Positions 1 to 9,206 of a stretch of 64,000 bases of DNA are shown here, piece after piece. Each line of letters begins with the position of its first letter. The first letter of the stretch is position 1. This DNA comes from Henriciella sp. (GTDB lineage Bacteria; Pseudomonadota; Alphaproteobacteria; Caulobacterales; Hyphomonadaceae), in the NCBI GenBank assembly GCA_013213785.1, contig JABSPZ010000010.1, positions 124,001 to 188,000 on the forward strand. The letters run 5' to 3'. Made by a program: the position numbers and the translations under genes. Under the pieces are notes generated by a model. The model was given only the letters and a program-made list of their open reading frames with translations, did not search any database and had not been told where the DNA came from.

Positions 1-14
1 TAACCGATCCAGAA

Positions 15-1013
15 ATGCAAGCAGGTGAGGCCCTCGACCGGGCCCTTCGCCCTCAGAGCTTTGACGACTATGTCGGCCAGGATGAACTGAAAGCAAATTT
101 GCGCGTGTATGTCGAGGCGGCCCGCCGGCGCGGCGAAGCGCTGGACCACACACTCCTATTCGGCCCGCCCGGACTGGGTAAAACGACGCTCGCGCAAATC
201 CTCTCCAAAGAGCTTGGGGTTGGCTTTCGCGCAACGTCTGGACCCGTCATCGCCAAAGCAGGCGACTTGGTTGCGATCCTGACCAATCTTGAGCCGAATG
301 ACGTGCTCTTCATTGACGAGATCCACCGCCTGCCTGCCGCGGTTGAGGAAGTCCTCTATCCCGCCATGGAAGACTATGCTGTCGACATCGTGATCGGCGA
401 AGGCCCGGCAGCGCGCTCGGTGCGCCTCGACCTCAGCCCATTTACTTTGGTCGGCGCCACAACCCGCGCAGGCTTGCTTGCAACGCCGCTGCGCGACAGG
501 TTTGGTATTCCGCTGCGCCTTGAATTCTACACGCCAGAAACCCTCTCCACGATCGTCATGGCCGCAGCGCGAAAACTCGGCGCTCCGATCACGGAAAAAG
601 GCGCCGTGGAGATCGCGAAACGCGCCCGCGGCACGCCTCGGATTGCCCTGCGTCTGCTGCGCCGTGTCCGCGACTTCGCCGAAGCCGATGGCACAAATAT
701 TGACCGTGCCGCCGCTTCTAGCGCGCTGGCCCGGCTGCAGATTGACGATGATGGCTTAGACGCACTCGACCGGCGTTATCTCGACGCTTTGGTCAAGACT
801 TATGCAGGCGGACCCGTCGGTGCCGACACGCTCGCCGCGGCCCTATCGGAAGCGCGCGACGCCGTCGAAGATGTGATCGAGCCATACCTGATGCAAAAAG
901 GCTATATCGCCCGCACGCCCCGTGGCCGCGTCGCCGCGCCAATGGCCTATAAACGCCTCGGCCTACCCGCACCTCAAGATGGACACCAGGGCGGCCTGTT
1001 CGGAGAAGACTAG
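15..1013 (+). CDS. ruvB: Holliday junction branch migration helicase RuvB
   Basis: AAA+ motor of the RuvAB complex, which drives branch migration of Holliday junctions during recombination and repair. Visible motifs are a Walker A GPPGLGKT near residues 50-57, a Walker B box with FIDEIHRL near 99-106, the sensor-1/arginine-finger region GATTRAGLL near 147, and a C-terminal winged-helix part. At 332 aa it is slightly shorter than the usual 335-350. The frame stays open to the left edge of the window (codons for T-D-P-E precede this ATG), so the true start is probably a few codons upstream, outside the window. Identity is secure; the start is not. Confidence 0.96.
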   Translation: MQAGEALDRALRPQSFDDYVGQDELKANLRVYVEAARRRGEALDHTLLFGPPGLGKTTLAQILSKELGVGFRATSGPVIAKAGDLVAILTNLEPNDVLFIDEIHRLPAAVEEVLYPAMEDYAVDIVIGEGPAARSVRLDLSPFTLVGATTRAGLLATPLRDRFGIPLRLEFYTPETLSTIVMAAARKLGAPITEKGAVEIAKRARGTPRIALRLLRRVRDFAEADGTNIDRAAASSALARLQIDDDGLDALDRRYLDALVKTYAGGPVGADTLAAALSEARDAVEDVIEPYLMQKGYIARTPRGRVAAPMAYKRLGLPAPQDGHQGGLFGED

Positions 1014-1058
1014 CCGCTTTGACTTGAAGAAACGCATTGTTTATATTAGCCATGATTT

Positions 1059-1385
1059 ATGGGTGACACATCTTCTCTTCCAGAATTTGGGGAAAACGGG
1101 TCTGTATTGAACAGTGATACAATGACCGATGAGCTTCGTCAGAAGTATGACGAGGGCGAGAATGGGTTTGGCTGGCGCGGTAGAAGTACTCCGAAAGTCT
1201 GGCCGCTATCCGCAATCTGGATGATCTGCTTTGGATATGCGTTGGCGGGTTACGCAATCGGGAAGGCCCCGAGCCTTAACTCGATCTGGTGGTTCTTAGG
1301 TCTCGCCCTACTCGCGCAAATGATTGTGTGGCTCGGCCAAATCTGGCGCCGCCATTGGGAAAAGCGACAGAAAAAGCGCGCTTAA
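1059..1385 (+). CDS. small two-helix membrane protein, unknown function
   Basis: I do not recognise the family. The 108-aa product has a polar N-terminal half and two hydrophobic stretches (about residues 50-67 and 75-93) ending in a strongly basic tail (RRHWEKRQKKRA), which fits a small inner-membrane protein with a cytoplasmic C-terminus. An alternative ATG at 1122 gives an 87-aa product beginning MTDELRQ; neither start has a clear Shine-Dalgarno sequence. It lies 45 bp after ruvB on the same strand and converges on the next gene with a 2-bp gap. Confidence 0.6.
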   Translation: MGDTSSLPEFGENGSVLNSDTMTDELRQKYDEGENGFGWRGRSTPKVWPLSAIWMICFGYALAGYAIGKAPSLNSIWWFLGLALLAQMIVWLGQIWRRHWEKRQKKRA

Positions 1386-1387
1386 CC

Positions 1388-2029
1388 TCAGCGCTTCAAC
1401 CCATACTTATCCAGGCGCCATCTTAGCGTTTCGATCCGGTCTTGGCCAAAGAAGGGCTCACCGCGCAGCACCATGGTCGGCACGCCCCAATGCCCCGCTT
1501 CCTCCAGCATCTCGTGATTCTTATCGATCTCTGCGAGGTGATCGCCATCCTGTATGGCCTGCTCCATCTCGGCCAAATCTAAGCCCGCCGCAGCGGCGAC
1601 TTTGCTCAAATGATCGCCTTGGTCCCAGCCTTCAGTGCCACCATAAACCAAGTGGGACACTTCTTTTGCGAACGGTATCCCTTTACCGCGACGCTGCGCT
1701 TCGACGCCGAGCTTGGCCATGCGATAGATGAGTGGCTGGTCTTCTGCGACTTCGAGGGTTTGGAAGTCTTGCGTGACGGGGTCTGGCTTTGGCGGGAAGT
1801 GCATTGGCATACCCAGGAACTCTGCCCGTCGAATAGAGTCCATGACGATGTACATGGCGGGCTTTCTGTTCGAGGAATCGAACAAAGAAGATTTCGCTCT
1901 GATCGCGATCGGAAGAACAACACGCAGGCTGAGCTCTACCTCATAATCTGCTTCAAGTTTTAAAAGGTCGGGGGTCGCAAGATAAGAATATGGACTGCGA
2001 AACGACCAATACACATCAATAGGTTCCAT
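1388..2029 (-). CDS. DsbA-fold 2-hydroxychromene-2-carboxylate isomerase family protein
   Basis: Thioredoxin/DsbA-fold protein of the kappa-class GST / HCCA isomerase family. These are glutathione-dependent enzymes acting on aromatic compounds. The N-terminus carries the family SxxSPYSYLA element (residues 9-18), where a serine replaces the DsbA cysteine pair, and there is a late VPTMVLRGEPFFGQDR segment with the cis-proline before the last strand, as in the family. The length of 213 aa is typical. No aromatic degradation genes are nearby, so the substrate cannot be inferred. The family call is firm and the reaction uncertain. Confidence 0.85.
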   Translation of the reverse strand: MEPIDVYWSFRSPYSYLATPDLLKLEADYEVELSLRVVLPIAIRAKSSLFDSSNRKPAMYIVMDSIRRAEFLGMPMHFPPKPDPVTQDFQTLEVAEDQPLIYRMAKLGVEAQRRGKGIPFAKEVSHLVYGGTEGWDQGDHLSKVAAAAGLDLAEMEQAIQDGDHLAEIDKNHEMLEEAGHWGVPTMVLRGEPFFGQDRIETLRWRLDKYGLKR

Positions 2030-2147
2030 ACGACTCTCCCAACGTTTGGTTATGTTTATTTTTCAAACAGATCGGACGCCCAAACAAGCCTGCGGGCTCA
2101 AAAAGTGCGGGCGTGCGGATTGAGACTCTCTGACGATTAACCTCTGA

Positions 2148-2963
2148 TTGCGCCACCCACTCGAAATTTGGCTGGCGAATTATCCTGCCCACAATCTGTC
2201 CTCAATAACGTGGCGCCATAATCAATATGAGCAATTGATGGGCAATCGAGCGAAGCAGACCATTCTCCGCGGGTTTGGCATCACGCTGTTAAGCGTGTGT
2301 CTCAGCGCAGGATTCACGTCTCTCTGGTATGAGATCGACGCAAACGTCACGCGCGGCGACATCCTCCTCGTCGCGACTTTGATCCGGATGATTTGCGCGC
2401 CTTTATGCACCTATATTGGCATGAAGAGCCGACTAAAAATGGAAGCCCTTGCGCTCGAAAACGCGCGTATCGCAAACACAGATGCGCTTACGGGGCTCTT
2501 TAATCGCCGTGCCTTTTTCGACAAAATAGAGGCCCTCTCTCCGCCCTCGAACGAGCCCCTCGGGCCGGTGACCTACTTCGTCTGCGATATTGATCATTTC
2601 AAACACTTCAATGATCAGCATGGGCACGCCACGGGCGATGCAGTTCTGACCCATGTGGCCAGCCTCTTTCGCGGCGCACTGCCACAGCGCGCGCTCATTG
2701 CGCGGATTGGGGGAGAAGAATTTGCTATTCGGCTGACCCATCGCAGCGGTCAGTTCGACGCCAACGTCTTCGCAAATCGACTGATTGATCGGGTCGCAAG
2801 CGAACCCCTTATTCTGGAGGGTCACTGTCACAGCGTGACGCTCAGCGTTGGCCTGTTTGTTGGCGACCAACACACGCCGCCCGCGCAAGCGCTTAAGGCG
2901 GCCGATCAAGCGATGTACGCGGCAAAAGCCAATGGCCGAAATCAGTTTGTCCAGGCGGCTTGA
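2148..2963 (+). CDS. membrane-anchored diguanylate cyclase (GGDEF)
   Basis: Makes cyclic di-GMP from two GTP. Two predicted membrane helices (about residues 45-63 and 75-93) precede a short helical linker and a GGDEF domain of about 160 residues. It contains the DALTGLFNRRAF entry motif, the metal-binding D in FVCDIDHFK, and an intact GGEEF active site (RIGGEEFAI). I see no obvious RxxD inhibitory site directly before the active site. The listed start is a TTG. An ATG at 2238 would remove the first 30 residues; neither has a strong ribosome binding site. Enzyme class is firm; start and input signal are unknown. Confidence 0.87.
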   Translation: MRHPLEIWLANYPAHNLSSITWRHNQYEQLMGNRAKQTILRGFGITLLSVCLSAGFTSLWYEIDANVTRGDILLVATLIRMICAPLCTYIGMKSRLKMEALALENARIANTDALTGLFNRRAFFDKIEALSPPSNEPLGPVTYFVCDIDHFKHFNDQHGHATGDAVLTHVASLFRGALPQRALIARIGGEEFAIRLTHRSGQFDANVFANRLIDRVASEPLILEGHCHSVTLSVGLFVGDQHTPPAQALKAADQAMYAAKANGRNQFVQAA

Positions 2964-2970
2964 ACGACGC

Positions 2971-3861
2971 CTAGTCGCAAAGCTCTCGTAGTCGCTTCGA
3001 CGATCCCACGCGCTCAGGACTGCTGCCATAAACAATATCGCGTGGCTCGAGAGACGCTTTGGTCATGCTGGTGCCTATGATCGCGGCGAGCCAGCTATTC
3101 GGCCACCATCCTTGGATCGGTGCACGCCGTGCTTGATTGATTTGGTCTCGGGTTGGCACCCAATATCGATAGGTCGACCGATACTCAAACCCAGCAAGGC
3201 GGTTACCGCGATTAAGGATCTTTCGTTCATGGCACTGCACGTCTAGCTGATCGAAGGCCTCAGCAAAGATGTTCGGGTCTGCCTTGGTCAACCTCGCGAC
3301 GAATCTTTGATAATTCGAGTGAGCATCGATGCTCGACCAGTCGAGTGGGTCACGCGCTTCATCGAACTCCACTTTCAGAGCATCAAAAGCGATAACACTG
3401 TGATGAAACCCGATTTCGGTCCAAGGCAGAACCGTGACATCGTCTATAAACACTAGAAACTGGGTACATGCGGAGTAACAACGCCTGCTAACCCAAACAC
3501 GAGACTTATTGCGCAGCAGCAAGATCGAGATTCTGCTGGCAATATATCCTGATCCACCAATGCTATCGACAAAGACTTCAGTCTCGCCTTTCAGGACAAG
3601 GTTCGCCTCCGCGACGGCCAGCATCTCTTCATCTATTTCGCCGCACAGGAAAACGCGGCCTTCATAGACGCCGCTCTTCGTGCAGTTTGCCTGAGCAGCT
3701 TGTGCCTGCGCGGCGCCAGGACTGAGGCTGGTCGCTATCAGGCAAAAGCCCAGCGCTATGAGGGATAAATAGGTCGCCCTATCGCTCCAGCACGTCTTTG
3801 ATCCAAGGGCCGAGTGGAGACTGGCCGAGCATCCCGATTTGCGCTTCAGCTGCGACGGCAT
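2971..3861 (-). CDS. secreted ClpP/crotonase-fold protein (COG3904-like), unknown function
   Basis: A signal-peptide-like hydrophobic stretch around residues 31-53 ends in an AQAQA cleavage region. The mature part has a ClpP-like pattern: a glycine-rich DSIGGSG loop, then CYSACTQFLVF with the serine at the nucleophile position, then EIGFHHS where the catalytic histidine would sit. This matches predicted periplasmic ClpP-fold proteins of unknown role. Its only plausible ATG lies 83 bp inside the upstream SDR gene, giving a long basic leader before the hydrophobic segment, and suggests translational coupling. No peptidase activity is established for this group. Confidence 0.6.
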   Translation of the reverse strand: MPSQLKRKSGCSASLHSALGSKTCWSDRATYLSLIALGFCLIATSLSPGAAQAQAAQANCTKSGVYEGRVFLCGEIDEEMLAVAEANLVLKGETEVFVDSIGGSGYIASRISILLLRNKSRVWVSRRCYSACTQFLVFIDDVTVLPWTEIGFHHSVIAFDALKVEFDEARDPLDWSSIDAHSNYQRFVARLTKADPNIFAEAFDQLDVQCHERKILNRGNRLAGFEYRSTYRYWVPTRDQINQARRAPIQGWWPNSWLAAIIGTSMTKASLEPRDIVYGSSPERVGSSKRLRELCD

Positions 3862-4783
3862 TCACCGCCTCTTGCGGACGCGCGACAGGGTGGACCGCCT
3901 TGCGAAGTGGACGCGTGCCTTTTGGCATGGCGATGATGTCAGCAATCGCGCGCGGGACATCCATCGGATCGGTTGAACCGCCGCCTGTGCGCTCACCCAT
4001 ACCTGCTGTCAGCTCTGGATAAGCGGCCAGCAATTCTTCGCTGGTGCGGTCTTTGAGCGGCCCTGAATTGGCATTGTTGTTCGCCCAAATATTGGTTGGG
4101 TAGCCACCCGGTTGGATGATCGTCACATCGACGCCATGCGGGATCAGCTCATAGGCCATTTGCTCACTCATCGCTTCGAGGGCGAACTTGGTGGCGGAAT
4201 ACATGCCGAAGCCAGGAATGATCAGGCGCCCCAATTGCGAGGACACATTAAAGATCTGCCCGCCGCCATTTGCGCGCATGCTCGGCAGCGCGGCGCGCGC
4301 CATGCGATGGCAGCCATAGACATTGGTCTCGAAAATCAGCTCTGTTGCTGCCATGTCTTGGACCTCAACTGGCCCACCAACAGAAATGCCAGCATTGTTG
4401 ATTAAGACGTCGAGCTTGCCATCATTTGCCGCCAGCGCTCCCGCAACACCCGCTTCAACTTGTTCATCAGAAGTGACGTCAATTTCGATGACGCTGATAT
4501 CGAGCCCGTCACTTTCTGCCAGCGCGTTAAGTTCGTCAGCTTCAGCACGGGGGACGTTGCGCATGGTCGCAAACACCTTTGCGCCTTGGCGGGCGTAATA
4601 CTCGGTCCCAAGGCGTCCAAAGCCAGAGGAGGCGCCGGTCACGAGGATCGATTTACCGGACAGGTCTGGTCCATCACTGCCTGCGGGCTCGGTTTGCGCA
4701 CTTGCAGCTTGCCCCGCCAGCGCTGCCGCGCCGGCTCCTAGAGCGAGCATTTGACGGCGGTCGATTTTCAGATGGTCTGACAT
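3779..4783 (-). CDS. Tat-exported short-chain dehydrogenase/reductase
   Basis: The N-terminus has a twin-arginine signal (DRRQMLALG, residues 8-16, then an alanine-rich stretch to about 29), so the folded, cofactor-loaded enzyme is probably exported to the periplasm. The SDR core shows the nucleotide-binding TGASSGFG (49-56), NNAG (129-132), a serine near 181 and the catalytic pair in YSATK (Y195, K199). Substrate is unknown. Export of an NAD(P)-dependent classical SDR is unusual because no free periplasmic NAD(P) pool is expected; a tightly bound cofactor is one explanation. Its 3' end overlaps the next gene. Confidence 0.85.
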   Translation of the reverse strand: MSDHLKIDRRQMLALGAGAAALAGQAASAQTEPAGSDGPDLSGKSILVTGASSGFGRLGTEYYARQGAKVFATMRNVPRAEADELNALAESDGLDISVIEIDVTSDEQVEAGVAGALAANDGKLDVLINNAGISVGGPVEVQDMAATELIFETNVYGCHRMARAALPSMRANGGGQIFNVSSQLGRLIIPGFGMYSATKFALEAMSEQMAYELIPHGVDVTIIQPGGYPTNIWANNNANSGPLKDRTSEELLAAYPELTAGMGERTGGGSTDPMDVPRAIADIIAMPKGTRPLRKAVHPVARPQEAVNAVAAEAQIGMLGQSPLGPWIKDVLER

Positions 4784-4906
4784 GGGAAACTCCTGCGATT
4801 GGGTTGCTGGAAGAAAGGTAAGAGGCCCGCTGAGAATAGCAAACGGGATGAAGACTTTTCTTTCCCGGCAGATGTAACGCTCAGACAGTTTGCTCGAGGC
4901 TTATGC

Positions 4907-5647
4907 CTAGCCATACTCCACACGTTCCAAGAACAAGCCATCTGGCGGGGCGACAGGCCCGCAGGCGGAGCGCTCTTTGGCGTCCAAAATCTGAGCTATC
5001 CAAGCCTCTTCCCGCGCACCGCGCCCGACCTCGATGAGCGACCCAACGATAGATCGTACCTGACGGTGTAAGAAGCTTTTCGCCTCGACCGTGACTTCGA
5101 TGCCATCGGCATATCGCGCCACGTCGATCTTATCGAGCGTTCGGACCGGATGGCGGGCTTGGCATTCAGCGTCGCGAAAGGTCGAGAAATCATGCTGGCC
5201 AATCAGTGCTTTTGCGGCACGGTCCATAGCACTGGCATCCAGCTGATACGGCACGCGCCAGGCAAGGCCTCGATCAATGGTGAGATCCGCACGGCGATTG
5301 ATGATCACATAGCGATAGGCCCGCAACGTCGCATTGAACCGCGCACTCCAATCCTCAGCCACCTCTTCAGCGTGGATCACCGCCACCGGCTCAGGGCGCA
5401 GATGGAAGTTGAGAGCATCCGCAATTTTACGGATCGGTCGCGGCTTCTGTAGATCAAAATGCGCGACCTGTCCGGTGGCATGGACACCGCGATCAGTGCG
5501 ACCCGCTCCCTGCATCAAGACAGGCGCGCCATCGACCTTGGCGGCAGCTTCCTCAAGCGCCTGTTGAACGGACGGCTGACCATCCTGGCGCTGCCACCCA
5601 TAATAGGGCCGGCCATCATATTCGATTGTGATCTTATAGCGCTGCAT
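4907..5647 (-). CDS. truA: tRNA pseudouridine(38-40) synthase TruA
   Basis: Isomerises uridines 38-40 in the anticodon arm of many tRNAs. The catalytic motif GRTDRGVHA is present with the nucleophilic aspartate at residue 52. The N-terminal YDGRPYYGWQRQ and the later RSFLHRQVRSIVGSL-type element are typical. Length (246 aa) is normal. It follows the GNAT gene with a 3-bp gap as the last gene of a def - fmt - GNAT - truA transcription unit. The def/fmt/truA grouping is common in alphaproteobacteria. Confidence 0.96.
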   Translation of the reverse strand: MQRYKITIEYDGRPYYGWQRQDGQPSVQQALEEAAAKVDGAPVLMQGAGRTDRGVHATGQVAHFDLQKPRPIRKIADALNFHLRPEPVAVIHAEEVAEDWSARFNATLRAYRYVIINRRADLTIDRGLAWRVPYQLDASAMDRAAKALIGQHDFSTFRDAECQARHPVRTLDKIDVARYADGIEVTVEAKSFLHRQVRSIVGSLIEVGRGAREEAWIAQILDAKERSACGPVAPPDGLFLERVEYG

Positions 5648-5650
5648 GAC

Positions 5651-6142
5651 CTAAGCCCCGAACGCCGCCGGATAGGTCAGCTCGCCTGAGCTTGGCCCGG
5701 TCTCCGTCAAAGCCTTGGCCATGAAATTAGGTCCCGACCACGGGCCGCTAAATTGCGCTGCGAGATCTGCGGAGAAGCCAAAGCGCGGGTAGTACTCTTT
5801 ATGTCCGAGCAGAAAACAATGTGAGCGACCCGACCCTTCCATCAAAGTGAGACCGAAACGGATCAGTCCAGCCCCGATGCCGCGCTTCTGAACGTCCGGG
5901 CGCGCAGATACAGGGCCCAGCCCGCAGGCAATGTCCTCGCCATCAACCCAGACTTTGAAGAATTGGATATGGCCAAGGATCTCCCGGTCATTATGGGCCA
6001 CCAGGGACGCGAGGCTATCCCCGTCCGCGGCGAGCTGGGTAATGATCTGCGCTTCTTCAGGCGTGCCGAAAGCCGCGTCGGTCAACTCAGTGATCGTTTC
6101 AGCATCGTCTTCGGTGGCGGGGCGGATCCAAAGATTATTCAT
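5651..6142 (-). CDS. GNAT family N-acetyltransferase
   Basis: Acetyl-CoA-dependent acyltransferase of the GNAT fold, 163 aa. The acetyl-CoA loop is visible as [14 protein letters not shown] around residues 84-97 (Q/RxxGxG/A motif), followed by a [15 protein letters not shown] segment typical of the YhbS-like subgroup. Its ATG overlaps the fmt stop codon by four bases (ATGA), showing translational coupling in the def/fmt operon. Acceptor substrate is unknown. A second, similar YhbS-like GNAT is encoded at 34634-35125. Confidence 0.88.
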   Translation of the reverse strand: MNNLWIRPATEDDAETITELTDAAFGTPEEAQIITQLAADGDSLASLVAHNDREILGHIQFFKVWVDGEDIACGLGPVSARPDVQKRGIGAGLIRFGLTLMEGSGRSHCFLLGHKEYYPRFGFSADLAAQFSGPWSGPNFMAKALTETGPSSGELTYPAAFGA

Positions 6143-7092
6143 TCGAAAAGGGCTCCGGCTGGCACGGGGAGACCGCGCAAAAGATCCGCAGCGTCCATGG
6201 CTTTAGATCCAGGCTTTTGCGCGCGCAGGAGGCGAACGGCCTTGCCGTCTCCGCATTGGATCAACAGCTCATCGTCGAGCACCGTGCCCGCTGCAGTATT
6301 GGTCCTGCCATCTTCCAAACGGCTCATCAGCGCTTTCATGCGCAGAGGCTCCGTTTCACCCTCCGGCGCGTAATAAAACCAGGCGCTTGGAAACGGCGAC
6401 AGGCCTCGGATTTGGCAATCCACTTCACATGCCGGTTTTGTCCAATCAATACGTTGGTCGTCGGCGGTCACTTTATGAGCGTAATTGACGCCTTCTTCCG
6501 GCTGAGGCTGCGGGACGAGGCTGCCATCGACCAGACCCGCGAGCGAGGTCACAGCTAGTCCCGCCGCTAGATCCGCCAATCGATCATGAACGCTGCCAGT
6601 CGTATCGGTCGGCAGGATGGCCGTCTCTTCTGTCGCGAGGACCGGCCCGGTATCGAGGCCCACTTCCATCATCATCGCCTGCACCCCGGTTTTGGCGTCC
6701 CCAGCGATGACCGCTCGATGGATCGGAGCCGCGCCGCGCCACCGTGGCAGCAGGGAAGCATGCATATTCATACAGCCATGCGTGGGTGCATCGAGCACCG
6801 CTTGCGGCAAGATCAGGCCGTAAGCAACAACAACGGCCGCATCGAGACCGAGGGCAGCAAACGCCTCTTGCTCGGGTTCTTTCTTCAGCGAGCGCGGGGT
6901 GCGCACTTCAAGCCCGCGCGCCTCGGCCCATTGATGCACTGGGGTCGGGCGCAGTTTCTTCCCTCGCCCAGCCGGACGGGGCGGCTGCGAATAGACGCAA
7001 GCAATCTCATGCCCAGCCTCGACCAATGCAGCGAGTACAGGAACAGCGAAGTCAGGACTGCCCATAAAGGCAATGCGAAGTGTATCAGCCAT
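6139..7092 (-). CDS. fmt: methionyl-tRNA formyltransferase
   Basis: Formylates initiator Met-tRNA using 10-formyltetrahydrofolate. Catalytic signature residues are in place: N109 and H111 in [16 protein letters not shown] and D147 in GLDTG. The N-terminal FMGSPDFAV and a C-terminal OB-like domain complete the family layout at 317 aa. Together with def downstream of the same promoter region it forms the formylation/deformylation pair. A 41-aa ORF sits between them. Confidence 0.97.
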   Translation of the reverse strand: MADTLRIAFMGSPDFAVPVLAALVEAGHEIACVYSQPPRPAGRGKKLRPTPVHQWAEARGLEVRTPRSLKKEPEQEAFAALGLDAAVVVAYGLILPQAVLDAPTHGCMNMHASLLPRWRGAAPIHRAVIAGDAKTGVQAMMMEVGLDTGPVLATEETAILPTDTTGSVHDRLADLAAGLAVTSLAGLVDGSLVPQPQPEEGVNYAHKVTADDQRIDWTKPACEVDCQIRGLSPFPSAWFYYAPEGETEPLRMKALMSRLEDGRTNTAAGTVLDDELLIQCGDGKAVRLLRAQKPGSKAMDAADLLRGLPVPAGALFE

Positions 7093-7113
7093 ACGTGCCC
7101 TTACCCGAACTGA

Positions 7114-7239
7114 TCAGCGAAAAAAACCGAAACCACCAGAAGTGGTTACCCCATTCGCAGCAAGCCAAAGCACAAATGCGCCTGAGATTGATCCCGCCAG
7201 CAACCAACGGAACCAGGCTTTGGTGAAGAGCTTGCGCAT
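7114..7239 (-). CDS. 41-aa single-pass membrane protein between def and fmt
   Basis: A short open frame that was found by reading the reverse strand directly. ATG is at 7239-7237 and TGA at 7116-7114. The product begins MRKLFTKAWFRWLLAGS, has one hydrophobic segment (about residues 13-28, IS-GAFVLWLAAN) after a basic start, and ends in a glycine/phenylalanine-rich tail (GGFGFFR). The positive-inside pattern suggests a cytoplasmic N-terminus. It lies 8 bp after def and 21 bp before fmt in the same direction, so it should be co-transcribed. I know of no assigned function, and expression is unproven. Confidence 0.5.
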   Translation of the reverse strand: MRKLFTKAWFRWLLAGSISGAFVLWLAANGVTTSGGFGFFR

Positions 7240-7247
7240 ATTGAACG

Positions 7248-7772
7248 TTAAGCCGCGTTCTTTTCTTTGAGGCGTTTCGCCTTCTTCACTTTATCAACAG
7301 CGCGTTGACGCTTCAGACGCGACAAGTGATCGATGAACAGTGTGCCTTCGAGGTGATCCATCTCATGTTGGATACAGACAGCGAATAGATCTTTTGCGAC
7401 CTCTTCGACCTCATTGCCATCATAATCGAGACAGCGGACGCGGCACTCCGTCGGGCGCTCCACCTCATCGAAAACGTCCGGCACAGACAAACAGCCTTCT
7501 TCATAAGGCGCGGTGTCTTCGGTGAGCGGCAAGATCTCTGGATTGACGAAGAAACGCGGGTTCTTTTCCTCGTTTTCCTGCAAGTCCATCACGATGACGC
7601 GAAGTGGAACCCCAACCTGAATAGCGGCCAGGCCGATGCCAGGCGCGTCATACATGGTTTCCAACATGTCATCCATGAGCGCGCGAATCTCATCCGTAAC
7701 GCCGCCCTCAACAGGTTTAGACACCTGTTTCAGCCGCGCATCGGGCACTGTGATGATCTCTCGAATAGCCAT
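7248..7772 (-). CDS. def: peptide deformylase
   Basis: Iron-dependent enzyme removing the N-formyl group from nascent proteins. All three family motifs are present: GIGLAA (residues 45-50), EGCLSVP with the metal-binding cysteine (C94), and HEMDH (136-140) with the two metal-binding histidines and catalytic glutamate. I chose the start at MAIREI; an in-frame ATG three codons upstream (7781) is possible. The basic lysine-rich C-terminus ([12 protein letters not shown]) is common in alphaproteobacterial homologues. Confidence 0.97.
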   Translation of the reverse strand: MAIREIITVPDARLKQVSKPVEGGVTDEIRALMDDMLETMYDAPGIGLAAIQVGVPLRVIVMDLQENEEKNPRFFVNPEILPLTEDTAPYEEGCLSVPDVFDEVERPTECRVRCLDYDGNEVEEVAKDLFAVCIQHEMDHLEGTLFIDHLSRLKRQRAVDKVKKAKRLKEKNAA

Positions 7773-7965
7773 GGCCTCCAAGTATGAGCGAGAAGGCGAA
7801 ACGTCAATGTTTGAAGGCGCATAGAGTTTTGTTTGTTTCTAGACCCGCGTAAACTTGATCGCGGCCATCACATTGAGGGGTTTTACCCGCTCAACTTGCA
7901 ACCACCCGGATTCACCCACAAGGTATTCGCCTGATGAGGCTGCGAGACGAGTTGGGGGAAACATC

Positions 7966-9180
7966 ATGAAACGCCGTGCATTTTTGAAAACCGCAGCCGC
8001 TGGTCTGAGCGCTGCGATGCTACCAATTCCCGGCTGCGCTCCGACCCCACTGCGGGCGAAGCGCTATCTGCGCACCAATTGGGGCCAAGACCCGTTCGCC
8101 CTCGGAAGCTATTCCTACATCGCAAAAGGCCTTGATCTGAACGACAACCGCGCGATTGGGCAACCCGTTGGGGATACGCTCTTCTTTGCCGGAGAGGCGA
8201 GCCATCCAAACTATGAGGGCACGGTTCACGCAGCCCACGAAAGCGGGCTGTACGCGGCGGATGCCGTTCTAGAGACGGACAAACAGAATATCGTGATTGT
8301 CGGCGCCGGGATGAGCGGCTTGACGGCGGCCCACAAACTCGCTGCCGCAGGCCGCGACGTGACCGTCTTCGAAGCTCGCGATCGCATCGGGGGGCGCGTC
8401 TGGACATCTGACGCGCTTTCCAGCCCCGTTGATCTCGGCGCGGCCTGGATCCATGGCACGACGGATAATCCGCTCACACGCCTGTCCGACAGGCTGGGCA
8501 TCGAACGGGCCATTGGGGATCCGTCACACATCGTTCGCGACTCAAACGGACGGCGGGTTGAGGACATGCCCGACTGGATCATGGAAGTCGCTATCATTGA
8601 ACAAAATTTTGGCACCGCTCCCGACACGATCAATCACGCCGTATACGAAACCATGGAGGATTATGACGGCGATGATGTCGTTTTCCCGCGAGGATACTCG
8701 CAAATATTTGAGGGGCTTTCGGGCGACTATGATCTTCGCCTGAACTAAATTGTAAGCAAGATTTCTTACTCGGAAACCGGCGCTTCTGTTGAAGTTGACG
8801 ACCAGACTTTTGCCTTGGACGCTGTCATCACAACGCTGCCACTTGGTGTCTTGAAGCAAGGCACGGTTGAGTTCCATCCGCCGCTGCCCGCCCAGAAACG
8901 CCAGTCAATTGATCGCATGGGATATGGCGTCTTAGACAAGCTATACTTGGAGTTCGACCAAGTGTTTTGGGACACGGAAGAAACCTGGATCGGGCTGGTG
9001 GAGACAGGCCTCCCGCGCGGCCAGTTCAACATTTGGCTGAATGTCTTCAAATTCACTGGCGCGCCAATTTTGATGGGCCTGAACGCCGCCGCATCGGCGA
9101 AAACCTTGGCGGACATGGACGATGACGCCGTCGTGGCGCGCGCCATGTCTTTGTTAAACCGCGCCTATCCTCAGGCTTGA
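7966..9180 (+). pseudogene. circularly permuted, interrupted flavin amine oxidase gene
   Basis: The start at 7966 has a strong GGGGGAA ribosome site. A Tat/lipoprotein-like leader (MKRRAFLKTAAAG...GCAP) is followed at residues 33-103 by a block that in monoamine/polyamine oxidases is the C-terminus: NWGQDPFALGSYSY, then FFAGEASHPNYEGTVHAAHESGL. Only after this comes the dinucleotide-binding start NIVIVGAGMSGL (GxGxxG at 113-118) and the FAD motif RIGGRVW. The frame then meets a TAA at 8746-8748 and continues, in the same frame, with TTLPLGVLK and the rest of the substrate domain, stopping at 9180 exactly where the moved C-terminal block would be expected. It is a rearranged gene, probably dead or making fragments. 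Confidence 0.8.
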
Positions 9181-9206
9181 TCGCAGGACGAGTCCAGGAG
9201 CAGGCG

